Of a stretch of DNA of 64,000 nt, positions 26,399-35,192 are shown one piece after another. The translations under genes were made by a program, and so were the position numbers. How positions within the stretch are numbered: the stretch's first letter is position 1; each line of letters begins with the position of its first letter. Source of the stretch: G963665405 sp963665405 (GTDB lineage: Bacteria > Chloroflexota > Dehalococcoidia > Lucifugimonadales > G963665405). The notes beneath the pieces are model-generated. The model had not been told where the DNA came from, ran no database searches, and saw only the letters and a list, made by a program, of their open reading frames with translations. The stretch covers positions 1,322,892-1,386,891 of the forward strand of contig OY762261.2 of the NCBI GenBank assembly GCA_963665405.2, read 5' to 3'.

Positions 26399-28537
26399 CT
26401 ACCCCTCCGGCTCCACGATCTCCAGTAGCTGGTCGACGCGGATGTCTTTCAGCATCTGAGTCCTCCCGCTGGGCCAGCGCACGGTGATCTCATCCACCGT
26501 CTGCGCGGAGCCGACCCCGAACTCCAGCCTCACCGAGTCCATCGAGAGGTAGCTCGAGCCCGCCCTGACCTCCTGCACCTGAACGGTCGGCTCCTCCCCC
26601 GGCGAGAGGACGCTCGTGACGCGGACCCGGGCGCCGATGCCGTCGGCGTTGCTGCCGGTGCCGTCTATGGCCATCCGCCCTCGGAGCTGCAGGGTGATCC
26701 AGTGGTTCGTCCCGCCGCCGTTTATCCACACGAAGACCGGCCCCGGAGCCGTAATCAGGGCCCCCTTCCCGTCCCCTGACCAGACGGAGCCGTGGCTGTT
26801 CGTCCCGACGAGATCTACGAATCCGTCGCCGTTCAGGTCGCCGTGGGCCAGACCCTTTCCGTTCTCGTGGAACCTGGGGCTGATACGCTGGGCGACGGCG
26901 TCGAACTTCAGGTCCTGCGGATCGAGGATCGAGTAGTCGACCCCGGCTATGTCGAGGAGGTGCGCCCTGACGGTTATGTCCTCGAAGGTCCCACGGCCGT
27001 CGCCGCGGAGCATTCGACCGACCCCAGGGTATATGTCGCCGCCCGGCCCCTCCCCGCGGCCGATCGTCGACCCCAGCCAGTACAGGTCCTGGTCCCCGTC
27101 GTTCTCGTAGTCGAAGAACGTGGCCCCGAAGCCGAAGTCGTAGGCCGCTATTCCCTCGGGCGGATCGAACTCTCGGAAGACTGTGGAGCGGTCCAGCGAG
27201 CCCGGAGGCAGGATGGGGCTGGGGATCACCTGAGTCGATCCGGCAACCTCGGTGAAGTCGCCGACGGTTCCCAGATCGGGCACCTCGCGTGTGCCGTCAT
27301 TTCGCATCAGATAGCTCAGGCAGGTGCCCCAGGCGAACCGGTGGTGGTATTCGCACGAGCCGGACGGGTTCCCTTTGGGCTTCCTGAGCAACGCGTGATA
27401 GCCGATGTTGGTGATGAAGACGTCGAGGTCGGTGTCGCCGTCGTAGTCTCCAATGGCGAACCCCATCCAGGCGCCCACCACGTCCAGGCCCAGCTCCCTC
27501 GTGACCTCGGTGAACCTGACCCCTTCGGCGCTCGTGTCGTTCCGGAAGACGCTCAGAACGTCGCCGTCGTTGGCCAGCCAGAGGTCGGGGTCGCCGTCGT
27601 CGTCGTAGTCGAAGAAGAGCACCGCGTGCGTCTGAGAGGTCGGGTCTCCCACGGTGTTGCCCAGCGCATCCACCAGACTCGGATCCCAGCCCTCATAGAC
27701 CTTCCCCGTTTCCGGGTCTGTGAACAGAATAGGCTCGCCGCCGGCGTCGCGCATGACGATCTGGCCGCCACGGACACCCGCCTCCTCCGCGATCTCGGTG
27801 AACGTGAGGTCGCCGCTGTTCATGTAGAGGACGTTGTAGTGGCCCGGGTGGCTGGCCGAGGCGAACTCGCGGAAGTCGCTCGCCAGGATGTTTCCGACGT
27901 ATATGTCCAGCATGCCGTCGCCGTCCACGTCGGCGCAGGCGATGCTTGCCGCCGAGCGAACGTTCACCGCGGCGCCGAACGCGGACACCGTTATGTCTCT
28001 GAAGGTCCCGTCACCGTTGTTGCGGAACAGCGTGTCCCTGTTGCCCTGGTTTCCGATCGGAGACCGGTAATCGAGGCCGTCGTTGGGATCGCCCCACGCA
28101 CCGAGGTACAGATCCTGAAAGCCGTCGTTGTCAAGATCGCACGCTATCGCACCGGTGCTGAACGTATGCTGAGCGGCAACCCCGGCCTCTCGTGCGACGT
28201 CCGTGAACTTCAGGTCCCCGTCGTTGCGGTACAGGTAGTTGGGATGCCCGCCGCCGTTGGTCAGGTAGATGTCCAGGTCGCCGTCCCGGTCGTAGTCGAA
28301 GACGACCACCCCCGGGCGATCGCTCCAGAGCTCGGCGCCCTCGCCCAGTGCCTCTCGGGCAACCTCGCCGAACGGGACGACCAGCTCTGTTCTGCCGGGT
28401 GGGGTCTGGCCGTCGCCGGGGGAGATCGTTCCACCGGTGGGGGCGGGGCTCGACGACCCTCCGCACGCCACCAGAGCCAGGACTGCCGCGGCAACGAAGC
28501 AGGATCCGGCGTATCTCACAGCTTCATTCCTCGGCAC
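26399..28537 (-). CDS. FG-GAP/VCBS repeat lipoprotein with C-terminal ASPIC/UnbV domain (CRTAC1-like)
   Basis: 712 residues. It has a lipoprotein signal with lipobox LVAC (Cys25), then a beta-propeller of FG-GAP repeats, each with a calcium-type loop such as VFDYDRDGDLDIYLTNGG, ACDLDNDGFQDLYLG and AHGDLNGDGFVDLVG. The C-terminus ends in an ASPIC/UnbV module (VRAGSSYLSMDSVRLEFGVG, ITVRWPSGRTQ). Family members are extracellular, calcium-binding and often of unknown ligand. The start abuts the stop of the LLM gene upstream with no gap, so the two are probably co-transcribed. Confidence 0.9.
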   Translation of the reverse strand: MPRNEAVRYAGSCFVAAAVLALVACGGSSSPAPTGGTISPGDGQTPPGRTELVVPFGEVAREALGEGAELWSDRPGVVVFDYDRDGDLDIYLTNGGGHPNYLYRNDGDLKFTDVAREAGVAAQHTFSTGAIACDLDNDGFQDLYLGAWGDPNDGLDYRSPIGNQGNRDTLFRNNGDGTFRDITVSAFGAAVNVRSAASIACADVDGDGMLDIYVGNILASDFREFASASHPGHYNVLYMNSGDLTFTEIAEEAGVRGGQIVMRDAGGEPILFTDPETGKVYEGWDPSLVDALGNTVGDPTSQTHAVLFFDYDDDGDPDLWLANDGDVLSVFRNDTSAEGVRFTEVTRELGLDVVGAWMGFAIGDYDGDTDLDVFITNIGYHALLRKPKGNPSGSCEYHHRFAWGTCLSYLMRNDGTREVPDLGTVGDFTEVAGSTQVIPSPILPPGSLDRSTVFREFDPPEGIAAYDFGFGATFFDYENDGDQDLYWLGSTIGRGEGPGGDIYPGVGRMLRGDGRGTFEDITVRAHLLDIAGVDYSILDPQDLKFDAVAQRISPRFHENGKGLAHGDLNGDGFVDLVGTNSHGSVWSGDGKGALITAPGPVFVWINGGGTNHWITLQLRGRMAIDGTGSNADGIGARVRVTSVLSPGEEPTVQVQEVRAGSSYLSMDSVRLEFGVGSAQTVDEITVRWPSGRTQMLKDIRVDQLLEIVEPEG

Positions 28538-29386
28538 CTAGCCGTATCGGGGCATCACCTCGCGGGCGAACCAGCCCACTCTGGACACCATCTCTTCCGG
28601 CGGGAACGACCAGACGGTGCCGTAGTAGCCGCAGCCTGCATCCTCGAATTCGGCGAAGGACCGGACGTACGCGTCCGCATCGGTGCAGTCGTTGTAGAAG
28701 GTGGCCTCGCCCCGGTCTTCCGACTTGTTGGAGGGGTTGAACCGCTGGAGAGCGCCGTTGATGGCGGGGTCCAGCCCCAGCTCCCTCCTGTAGCCGCCAA
28801 TCTTCGCGAGCGTCGATCGGTACGTATCTGAGTCGAGCACGGTGGGGATCCAGCCGTCGGCATACCTGGCGGCCAGGCGCAGCATCCGCTCGCCGCGAAC
28901 CCCGAACCACAGCGGTGGATGAGGTTTCTGAACGGGCTTGGGGACGATCTCGGCGCCGCTTACCGAGTAGTACTTGCCCTCGAAATCCACGCCGTCCTCG
29001 GTCCAGAGTCTGACCATCAGCTCGACGGCCTCGATCGTCCTGCTCACTCTGACCGAGTCCGTATCCCACTGGCTGAAGGCGTCGAACTCGGGCTGATGCC
29101 ACCCCGCGCCCACACCGAGAATAGTCCTGCCGCCCGAGAGGACGTCGACGGTTGCGACGATCTTCGCGAGCTGGGCCGGCGGCCTGAAGGGGATCGGGGT
29201 CACACACGTGCCCAGGCGTATCGTAGAGGTCCGCCCGGCGAGGTAGGCCAGGAGGGCCCAGGCGTCCATCGACTCGGAGCCCTCGGGGGTACTGTAGTGG
29301 TCCCACACCAGGATGGCGTAGAACCCCGCATCCTCCGCGGCCTGTGCCACGGAAGATGCGAGCTCAGGGCTGGTGTAGCCCGCCAT
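28538..29386 (-). CDS. LLM-class flavin-dependent oxidoreductase (luciferase-like)
   Basis: 282 residues from the first ATG. TIM-barrel luciferase-like features: AAEDAGFYAILVWDHY, RLGTCVTPIPFRPPAQLAK, the LGVGAGWHQPEFDAF motif and PLWFGVRGERML...ARYADGW. The cofactor may be FMN or F420. The reading frame stays open upstream (KHILIYPN before MAGYTSP), and GAGGAG at 29421-29426 sits 7 nt before an in-frame ATA at 29411-29413, where family members would start. The true start may therefore be ATA, adding nine residues. It is followed directly by the FG-GAP lipoprotein. Confidence 0.88.
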   Translation of the reverse strand: MAGYTSPELASSVAQAAEDAGFYAILVWDHYSTPEGSESMDAWALLAYLAGRTSTIRLGTCVTPIPFRPPAQLAKIVATVDVLSGGRTILGVGAGWHQPEFDAFSQWDTDSVRVSRTIEAVELMVRLWTEDGVDFEGKYYSVSGAEIVPKPVQKPHPPLWFGVRGERMLRLAARYADGWIPTVLDSDTYRSTLAKIGGYRRELGLDPAINGALQRFNPSNKSEDRGEATFYNDCTDADAYVRSFAEFEDAGCGYYGTVWSFPPEEMVSRVGWFAREVMPRYG

Positions 29387-29487
29387 GTTCGGATAGATCA
29401 GGATGTGCTTTATGGTCGGTCTCCTCGGGGAGCTACACGATCATCGAGACCCCCCGGCCTGAGCGGATAGCGGCAGACGACAGGATT

Positions 29488-30453
29488 CTAGCTCGGCACC
29501 AGGAACTTCCTGGGCATCTCGGCTCCAGCGGTGAACTCGAGACGGCCGAGCCTGACCATCTGGTATACGTTGACGCGGAACTCGGGGTTTATGCACATGT
29601 GCATGTAGGCATCCTGCTCCGAAACCCCGTACTCCTCCACCATCCACTCCATCAGGTTGATGATGGCGTTGTGAACCGCGGCCTCCAGGGGTCTGGTGCA
29701 GTACAGCGTCACTATCGAGTCGGCCTTCTCCAGCCGGACGAACGGGATCTGCTTGTTCTTGATGACCCTGCAGCTCACGGTGAGGTCGGCGGCAGTCTCG
29801 TCGGCGGCGCCGTAGAACTCGGTGTCGCCCTGGCTGGCGTGGACGTCGCCGAGATAGAGCAGGGCGCCCTCGTTGTAGCTGTTGATGTAGACCTTCGTGC
29901 CCTCTTTCACGTCGCGGACGTCCATGTTGCCGCCCCAGGGACCCTGGCCTACCGAGCTGGTCTCGACCTCCCGGTCGGGCGCGACCGCGATCGTGCCGAT
30001 CATCGGCTGGAGGTCCCAGGTGATGTTGTCGTTGAAGACGCCCCTGCCGTCTCGCGTCGTGCCGCTGGGCCCCGGGAGGTGCTTGATGATCCGGGCGTAG
30101 GACTCTCGCGCTCCCTTCCACCTATGCGAATCGCTGAGCGGTCCCAGGCCGGGCCACCAGGCGGTCCAGCCGTGTTCGGCGACCTCGATCGCTTCGATGG
30201 TCACCTCCAGGAGGTCGCCCCTCTCCGCCCCCTCGACGTAGATCGGTCCCCCGGTCGGATTGCCCTTCGAGGGATGGAACTGCGCCAGCGGGCTGTCGAG
30301 GACCTGGTGGACGTCTTCCGGCGAGGTTATTCGCCCCGACCCGGCGTCGTTGGTCTCGACGACGAAGCTCTCGCCCTGTCTGACACGAAGCTGGGGCTCG
30401 TGCCGGCGATCGAACTCGTACTGGAACGCCTGGTCTCTGCTGATCCGCTGCAT
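29488..30453 (-). CDS. Acetamidase/formamidase family amidohydrolase
   Basis: 321 residues of the FmdA/AmdA family, which hydrolyses formamide or short amides to ammonia and the acid. Seen: FVVETNDAGSGRI, NPTGGPIYVEGAERGDLLEV (the conserved early strand) and HASQGDTEFYGAADETAADL with its His and acidic residues in the metal centre. Full length. It sits between the LLM gene and a family-5 binding protein on the same strand, so a shared catabolic role for amides is possible but unproven. Confidence 0.9.
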   Translation of the reverse strand: MQRISRDQAFQYEFDRRHEPQLRVRQGESFVVETNDAGSGRITSPEDVHQVLDSPLAQFHPSKGNPTGGPIYVEGAERGDLLEVTIEAIEVAEHGWTAWWPGLGPLSDSHRWKGARESYARIIKHLPGPSGTTRDGRGVFNDNITWDLQPMIGTIAVAPDREVETSSVGQGPWGGNMDVRDVKEGTKVYINSYNEGALLYLGDVHASQGDTEFYGAADETAADLTVSCRVIKNKQIPFVRLEKADSIVTLYCTRPLEAAVHNAIINLMEWMVEEYGVSEQDAYMHMCINPEFRVNVYQMVRLGRLEFTAGAEMPRKFLVPS

Positions 30454-30565
30454 GACCGACCTCCGAATGGATGCGGGCTGCTATCGTCGGGCCTGGCGCC
30501 GGCTGAGTTGTGCCATCGGGCACCGTTGACCGGCGAAGCACGGCGGCCGGAGCCCCCAAAAAGGT

Positions 30566-30605
30566 GAGGGCCTGCCCCGGCCATTGAGGCACGGGGCAGG
30601 CCCTC
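30566..30605 (-). terminator. Terminator hairpin of the second binding-protein gene
   Basis: GAGGGCCTGCCCC and GGGGCAGGCCCTC form a perfect 13-bp stem with a 14-nt loop. On the minus strand it is followed by ACCTTTTTG and lies 27 bp after the stop of the gene at 30633. Confidence 0.8.
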
Positions 30606-30632
30606 TTTCTCCGCTACTCTAGGCTAGGTCGA

Positions 30633-32324
30633 CTAACGGGTCAGCCAGGCGTTGATGTAGTAGGGCATCGCCTTGACCTCGAAGTTCTTGTAGTCGGCCG
30701 TATGCGGGTAGATGCTGAAGAAGACCCCAGGCTCGACCCAGAGGACAGCCTTGTAGCCCTCTATCTGGATCTGGTCGATCAGCGCTTTCCGCTTGGCGAA
30801 GTCGACCTCCTGAGCGTACTCTCGGCGGAGGCGCTGGATCTTCGGCACCTTGGGCCAGAATGCCTGGTCGCCACCGAAGATCGAGGACCGAATGGGGTCG
30901 CCGCAGCACCAATGCACTCCCCAGCTTCCCCAGGCGTCGAAGGCATCAGGATCACCCAGCATCGTCACCACGGTGGCCCAGTCGTGAGCCGGCTGGTTGA
31001 CGTTTATGCCGATACCCTGGAGCTGCTGCTTGGCCACGATTCCGATCGGGGTGATGGTGGCGTAGTCGGTGGGGTTCAGGTAGACGATCTCCTCGCCAGC
31101 GTAGTCCGACTGCTGCACGAGCTCCCGCGCCAAGTCCTGGTCGTTGATGTTGTAGAACTCGGCTCCAGCGTCACTCTCCCAGGGGGTGCCGGCGTAGAAG
31201 TAAGACGCGTTCAGCTCCCAAAGTCTGCTGTCGCCCAGGGAGGCCATCAGGGCCTCGTAGTCCAGACCAGTCTGGACAGCGTTGCGCAGGACCAGGTCGT
31301 CGAACGGCGGATGCGTCGGGATCAGGCCGATGGCCGCCCTGTGGCCCGGCTTGTACAGCGGAACCGTGATGTCCGGGTTCTTGTCGAGGCGGTCGAAGAA
31401 GTCGAGGCCTGCGCCGTCGACCACGTCCCATTCACCGGTCTCGAGGCCGGCGATCTTGGTCTCTTCGTCGGGAACCTCCAGCCAAATGAGCCTGTCCACA
31501 TAGGCGACGCGCGCGCCCGTGTAACCGTCGGCGGGCCTGGAGTCAACCTTGTAGTCGTCGAACCGCTCGAGGATGATCTGGTAGCCCGGCTCCCAGCTTG
31601 CGAACTTGTAGGGGGAGGATCCGATCCACTCCTCGACAGCGGTCGAGGACGGGACATTGACTATCCTGGTCGGCATCACGGAGACGCCGCTCCAGGGCCT
31701 GGCCATGCCGTCGGTCACAGCGCCGAACGGCTCCGTGAGGTTGACGTTAAAGGTCAGGTCGTCCACCACGGAGAATGACGGGTCCGCGACGAAGTCGCGC
31801 ATGAGCCCGGCCGCCGCGTCCTGGCCACCCAGCCAGCGTGTGAAGGACGTGACCACGTCGTCAGCCGTGACCCGGGTGCCATCGTGGAACAGAAGCCCGC
31901 TCCGTAGGGTGAACGTGTACGTCAGCGAGTCGGAGCTGATGCTCCACGTGTCCACCATCTGCGGCTTCTCGTTGAGGCCCGAGTCCCACCCGAAGGGCTG
32001 CTCGAACAGGTGGGAGGCCACCGCGGCAGTCACGTAGGCCTGGGTCCAATAGGGGTCGAGAGTCGCCACGCTGGCCTGCGAGACGATCCTGAGGGTGCCT
32101 CCGAACTGGGCCGTCCCGGCGGGTGGAGGCGTCGGGGTCGCAATGACGATCTTTTCGACCTCGACGATCTTCTCGACCGTCTCGATCTTCTCGACCACCA
32201 CCTCAACCGTCTTCACCACCTCTACGGTGACGATCTTCTCGACGATTACCTCGTCGCCGGAGCACGCCGCAAGGAACACTGCGAAGGCCACTATGGCCAT
32301 CAGCGGCAGTCCTAACCGTCTCAT
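30633..32324 (-). CDS. ABC transporter substrate-binding lipoprotein, family 5
   Basis: 563 residues: signal residues about 4-20, lipobox LAAC with Cys21, then a striking Val/Glu/Lys stalk (for example VEKIVTVEVVKTVEVVVEKI), a TPTPPP hinge and the SBP_bac_5 core (QASVATLDPYWTQAYVTAAV, FHDGTRVTADDVVTSFTRW, GLDYEALMASLG). It is a lipid-anchored receptor for peptides or similar solutes. No permease is adjacent, so it must use a transporter encoded elsewhere. Flanked by a strong terminator. Confidence 0.93.
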   Translation of the reverse strand: MRRLGLPLMAIVAFAVFLAACSGDEVIVEKIVTVEVVKTVEVVVEKIETVEKIVEVEKIVIATPTPPPAGTAQFGGTLRIVSQASVATLDPYWTQAYVTAAVASHLFEQPFGWDSGLNEKPQMVDTWSISSDSLTYTFTLRSGLLFHDGTRVTADDVVTSFTRWLGGQDAAAGLMRDFVADPSFSVVDDLTFNVNLTEPFGAVTDGMARPWSGVSVMPTRIVNVPSSTAVEEWIGSSPYKFASWEPGYQIILERFDDYKVDSRPADGYTGARVAYVDRLIWLEVPDEETKIAGLETGEWDVVDGAGLDFFDRLDKNPDITVPLYKPGHRAAIGLIPTHPPFDDLVLRNAVQTGLDYEALMASLGDSRLWELNASYFYAGTPWESDAGAEFYNINDQDLARELVQQSDYAGEEIVYLNPTDYATITPIGIVAKQQLQGIGINVNQPAHDWATVVTMLGDPDAFDAWGSWGVHWCCGDPIRSSIFGGDQAFWPKVPKIQRLRREYAQEVDFAKRKALIDQIQIEGYKAVLWVEPGVFFSIYPHTADYKNFEVKAMPYYINAWLTR

Positions 32325-32547
32325 AACACCCTCCCTTGTTTCTGCATCCAGTATCTCAAAAAGTTGCGCTCACACAGCCTCGATGGCACGCGCGCCCACC
32401 GGCCGGGGGCCGATTGTCCGGCACACGTTACATGCCGCCGATAGGGTTGTCAATACCCATCGGCTACCTACATAGACCCATCCGTGGCCTCGGCTGCCCG
32501 GGCCCCGGAGGGGTGTCTGACGGGTTTCCTGCCGGTGTCGTAAGCCC

Positions 32548-33166
32548 CTAGCAGCCCTCGTCGTTCACAGAGGCGTCGGGCATGATCGTTGCGCAGAATA
32601 TCGCCCCTTCGAGCTGGGCGTCCTCGATGTCGGCGAAGCTAAGGTTAGCTCTGCTGGGCGCTAAGGTTAGCTCTGCTCAGGTCGGCGCCCCGGAGGTCTG
32701 CCTGGTACAGGACCGCCTCGAAGAACCTGGCCCCCGTGAGGTTGGCGTCGCGCAGGTCGGCACCGGTGAAGTCAGCCCGGGTCAGGTCCGCCTGGCTGAA
32801 GTTGGCCCCTCGCAGATTGGCACCGCTGAGGTCTGCCGTCGCGGCCTGCGACCAAGAAGACGCCCTTGCCGGGCTCAGGTCCGCCCCTGCGAAGTCGGCT
32901 CCCGGGCACTCGGCGCCCGGCTCGAGCACGCAGTCGCCTATCTGATTGGGGAACTCCACGTTCGGCGTGCCGGCCTTTGCGACCGGCGTGCCCCCCTCGG
33001 TTACGGCCTGCTTGCGGACCTGCCGCGTCGCCGCCGTGGCGGTGGGGGTGACGGCATCGCCATCGGAGCCGCAGGCAGCAAGGGGGACCACGAGCATGGC
33101 GACGGCGACAGCGACTACCACCAGGGTGCTCTTCGAACGAATGATTCTCAAGCCCGAGACCCTCAT
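32548..33166 (-). pseudogene. Pentapeptide-repeat lipoprotein 1, frameshifted by a 22-bp tandem duplication
   Basis: From ATG 33166 (GGGAGG 8 nt upstream) the protein has a lipoprotein signal (lipobox LAAC), a short linker, the array cap CPGADFAGADL and pentapeptides such as ANLRGANFSQADLTRADFTG. The frame then breaks at TAA 32645-32647. An 18-nt sequence occurs twice (32638-32655, 32660-32677; period 22 nt). Removing one copy restores ANLSFADIEDAQLEGAIFC and an end at TAG 32548 that matches the intact paralogues (EGAIFC..T.MPD...N..GC). The gene is otherwise undamaged, so the lesion is recent, or an assembly or sequencing error. Confidence 0.85.
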
Positions 33167-33252
33167 AGCCTGTACCTCCCTCCGACAGGGGCCCATTATG
33201 ACCGGTTGGCAGCCAAAGTCAACGATCCGCAGCGGTGTCAGCCGGGGAGCAG

Positions 33253-33877
33253 TTAGGGGCAGCCGTCGTTGTTGACGGAGCCGTCGGGCATCGTGGTGCC
33301 GCAGAGTATGGCCCCCTCCAGCCTGGCGCCCTCCATGTCCGCGAACTGGAAGTTTGCCCCTGTGAGATCGGCTCCGCGGAGGTCGGCGCCGAAGAGAGAG
33401 CCGCTGACGACGATGGCATCTACCAGGATGGAGTCACGCAGATCGGCCGACTCGAAGCTGGCCTGGGCCAGATTGGCCCCGGTCAGGTCGGCGCCCCGGA
33501 GGTTAGCACCGGACAGGTCGGCGCCAGGCCGGCCGGGATGGCCCGCGATCTTGATGGCGCCCAGGTCAGCTCCGCGCAGGTCTGCTCCTGGGCACTGGGT
33601 GCCGGGGCGTATCTCGCAGTCGCCGATCAGGTCAGGCAGCGGCTCGGGCGTGGATTCTGGAGGTCAGGCAGCGGCTCGGGCGTGGATTCGCCCATGATGA
33701 CGCTCCTGATGAACGGTGTCGCGGTGGCGTCCGACGAAGCATCGGGCCCCATGTGGACCCGGTGTCGCCGGACGTACACGCCGCCAACAGCGCCATCGCG
33801 GCGAGCATCGCGGCCGGCACGATAGCTGGGTTCCTACGAGTTCGAGCCTGCCACCGTCGATCCAACGTTACGGACAA
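33253..33877 (-). pseudogene. Pentapeptide-repeat lipoprotein 2, frameshifted (32-bp duplication plus a 1-nt loss)
   Basis: The N-terminus (TTG at or near 33877) gives a lipoprotein signal ending LLAACTSGDTGS. The C-terminal part reads CPGADLRGADLGAIKIAG, then pentapeptides and the shared end LEGAILCGTTMPDGSVNNDG with CP before TAA 33253-33255. Between them, a 29-nt sequence is repeated (33629-33657, 33661-33689; period 32 nt), breaking the frame. A further single-base loss near the GGGG at about 33750 is needed to join the signal peptide to the ATATPFIRS segment. The start overlaps the end of paralogue 3. Confidence 0.8.
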
Positions 33878-34419
33878 CCTCCATTGTTGATGCTGGCATC
33901 TGGCATGGTCGTGTTGCAGAAGATTGCGCCTTCGAACAGCGCCTCGTCATCGTCGGCGAAGCTGAGGTCGGCGTTCGTCAGGTCCGCGCCCCGCAGGTCC
34001 GCCTGGAAAAGGAAAGAGCTCCTCATTTTGGCGCCTCTCAGGATCGCGTCACGGAGGTCCGCCCCGGTGAAGTCGACCTCCTCAAGGAAGGCATCCGTGA
34101 AATCCGCGCCCCGCAGGTTCGAGCCCTCGAGCCTCGCCGGGCGCCGATCCGGGTGCTGCCCAACCTTGATGAGGCCAAGGTCTGCCCCTCGAAGGTCGGC
34201 ACCCGGACACTGGGTTCCGGGCTTGATTCTGCAATCGCCGACCGCCTCGGGAACCGGATCGACCTCCGTTCCCATTTCGACGACGGCCTCGGTTCGCTCA
34301 ATCGTAGGGGTTCCGGCGGGAGCGCCTGAGTCGGCGCCGCCAGAGCCGCACGATACGGCGGATGCCGCCGTCGCTACCGCAGCGAGAATCAGGATCGCCG
34401 CCGCTCTCGACATTCTCAA
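33868..34419 (-). CDS. Pentapeptide-repeat lipoprotein 3 (intact)
   Basis: 183 residues: signal with lipobox AVSC (Cys24), a polar linker, the cap GDCRIKPGTQCPGADLRGAD, then about 14 pentapeptides of the A(D/N)LRx type (LRGADFTDAFLEEVDFTGAD) and the conserved end FEGAIFCNTTMPDASINNGG with CP. The start is TTG 34419 or ATG 34413. The right-handed quadrilateral beta helix should sit outside the membrane on a lipid anchor. Two invariant cysteines (in the CPGA cap and in GAIFC) and the last Cys suggest disulfides capping the helix. Ligand unknown. Confidence 0.85.
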   Translation of the reverse strand: MRMSRAAAILILAAVATAASAVSCGSGGADSGAPAGTPTIERTEAVVEMGTEVDPVPEAVGDCRIKPGTQCPGADLRGADLGLIKVGQHPDRRPARLEGSNLRGADFTDAFLEEVDFTGADLRDAILRGAKMRSSFLFQADLRGADLTNADLSFADDDEALFEGAIFCNTTMPDASINNGGCP

Positions 34420-34443
34420 TCGACTCTCCGTTCCTTTGTTCCG

Positions 34444-35007
34444 CTACGGGCAGCTGTCGTTCCTGATCGTCCCGTCCGGCATCAGGGTGTCACAGAAGAT
34501 TGCGCCCTCGAGCTTGGTCTCCTCCATATCGGCATGGAGGAACTTGGCACGCGTCAGGTCCGCCCCCCGAAGGTCGGCCTGGTACAGGTACGTGCTGGAC
34601 AGGTCGGCCTCGCGCAGGATGGCGTCGCGCAGGTCAGCCGCCGTGAACTCGACTCCATGCAGCTTTGCGCCGGTGAAATCCGCCCCACGAAGGTTGGCTC
34701 CCTTCAACACGCCGCCGGGCCTCCCAACGTTGGTGTAGTCGTACATTATCTCGCTGAGGTCTACGCCCCGCATGTTGGCGCCGGGGCACTCGGCTCCGGG
34801 CGCGACTTCGCACTTGCCTACCGCGGATACGACAGTGGGGTAGGGCGTGTTTCTCTTGACGGCTGTAGGTGACGGACTGGAGGCGCCGGTCGCCTCCTCG
34901 TCCGAGGTGCAGGCCGCCAGCAGCATCGTGACGAAGATGACGCCAAGCAGTAGAAGCCAGACGACCGGAGTCGGCGTTTTCGACTCTTCGACGCCCACGA
35001 TCCTCAC
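34444..35007 (-). CDS. Pentapeptide-repeat lipoprotein 4 (intact)
   Basis: 187 residues: signal span about 15-32, lipobox LAAC with Cys33, linker, cap GKCEVAPGAECPGANMRGVD, pentapeptide repeats (LRGADFTGAKLHGVEFTAAD) and the conserved end LEGAIFCDTLMPDGTIRNDS with CP. First gene of the four-member array, 24 bp before paralogue 3, so the set is probably one transcript. Same architecture as its neighbours; function unknown. Confidence 0.85.
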   Translation of the reverse strand: MRIVGVEESKTPTPVVWLLLLGVIFVTMLLAACTSDEEATGASSPSPTAVKRNTPYPTVVSAVGKCEVAPGAECPGANMRGVDLSEIMYDYTNVGRPGGVLKGANLRGADFTGAKLHGVEFTAADLRDAILREADLSSTYLYQADLRGADLTRAKFLHADMEETKLEGAIFCDTLMPDGTIRNDSCP

Positions 35008-35192
35008 CTCCCCGACAGGGTACGGGACATCTTACAGAGGAGAGGCCGCGGTTTCAAATCGACGGACCTCGCCCGATTCCCGGTGTACGTATCGCAAGGC
35101 GTGCAGGGTTCCGAGGCGCGGCGAAGGGAGGGGGAGAGGAGAGGGAGTGGAGGGGCCCACGTGGGAGTGCGAGCGTGGAGAGGAGAGCGGGG

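Noticed and set aside
26792..28831. Long open frame on the plus strand opposite the FG-GAP gene
   Set aside because: It is the mirror of a high-GC gene with clear motifs, lipobox and C-terminal domain on the minus strand; its own product has no recognisable features.
32645..35007. CRISPR-like periodicity in the pentapeptide region
   Set aside because: The 15-nt periodicity is coding (A-D/N-L-x-x repeats); there are no exact repeats with unique spacers.
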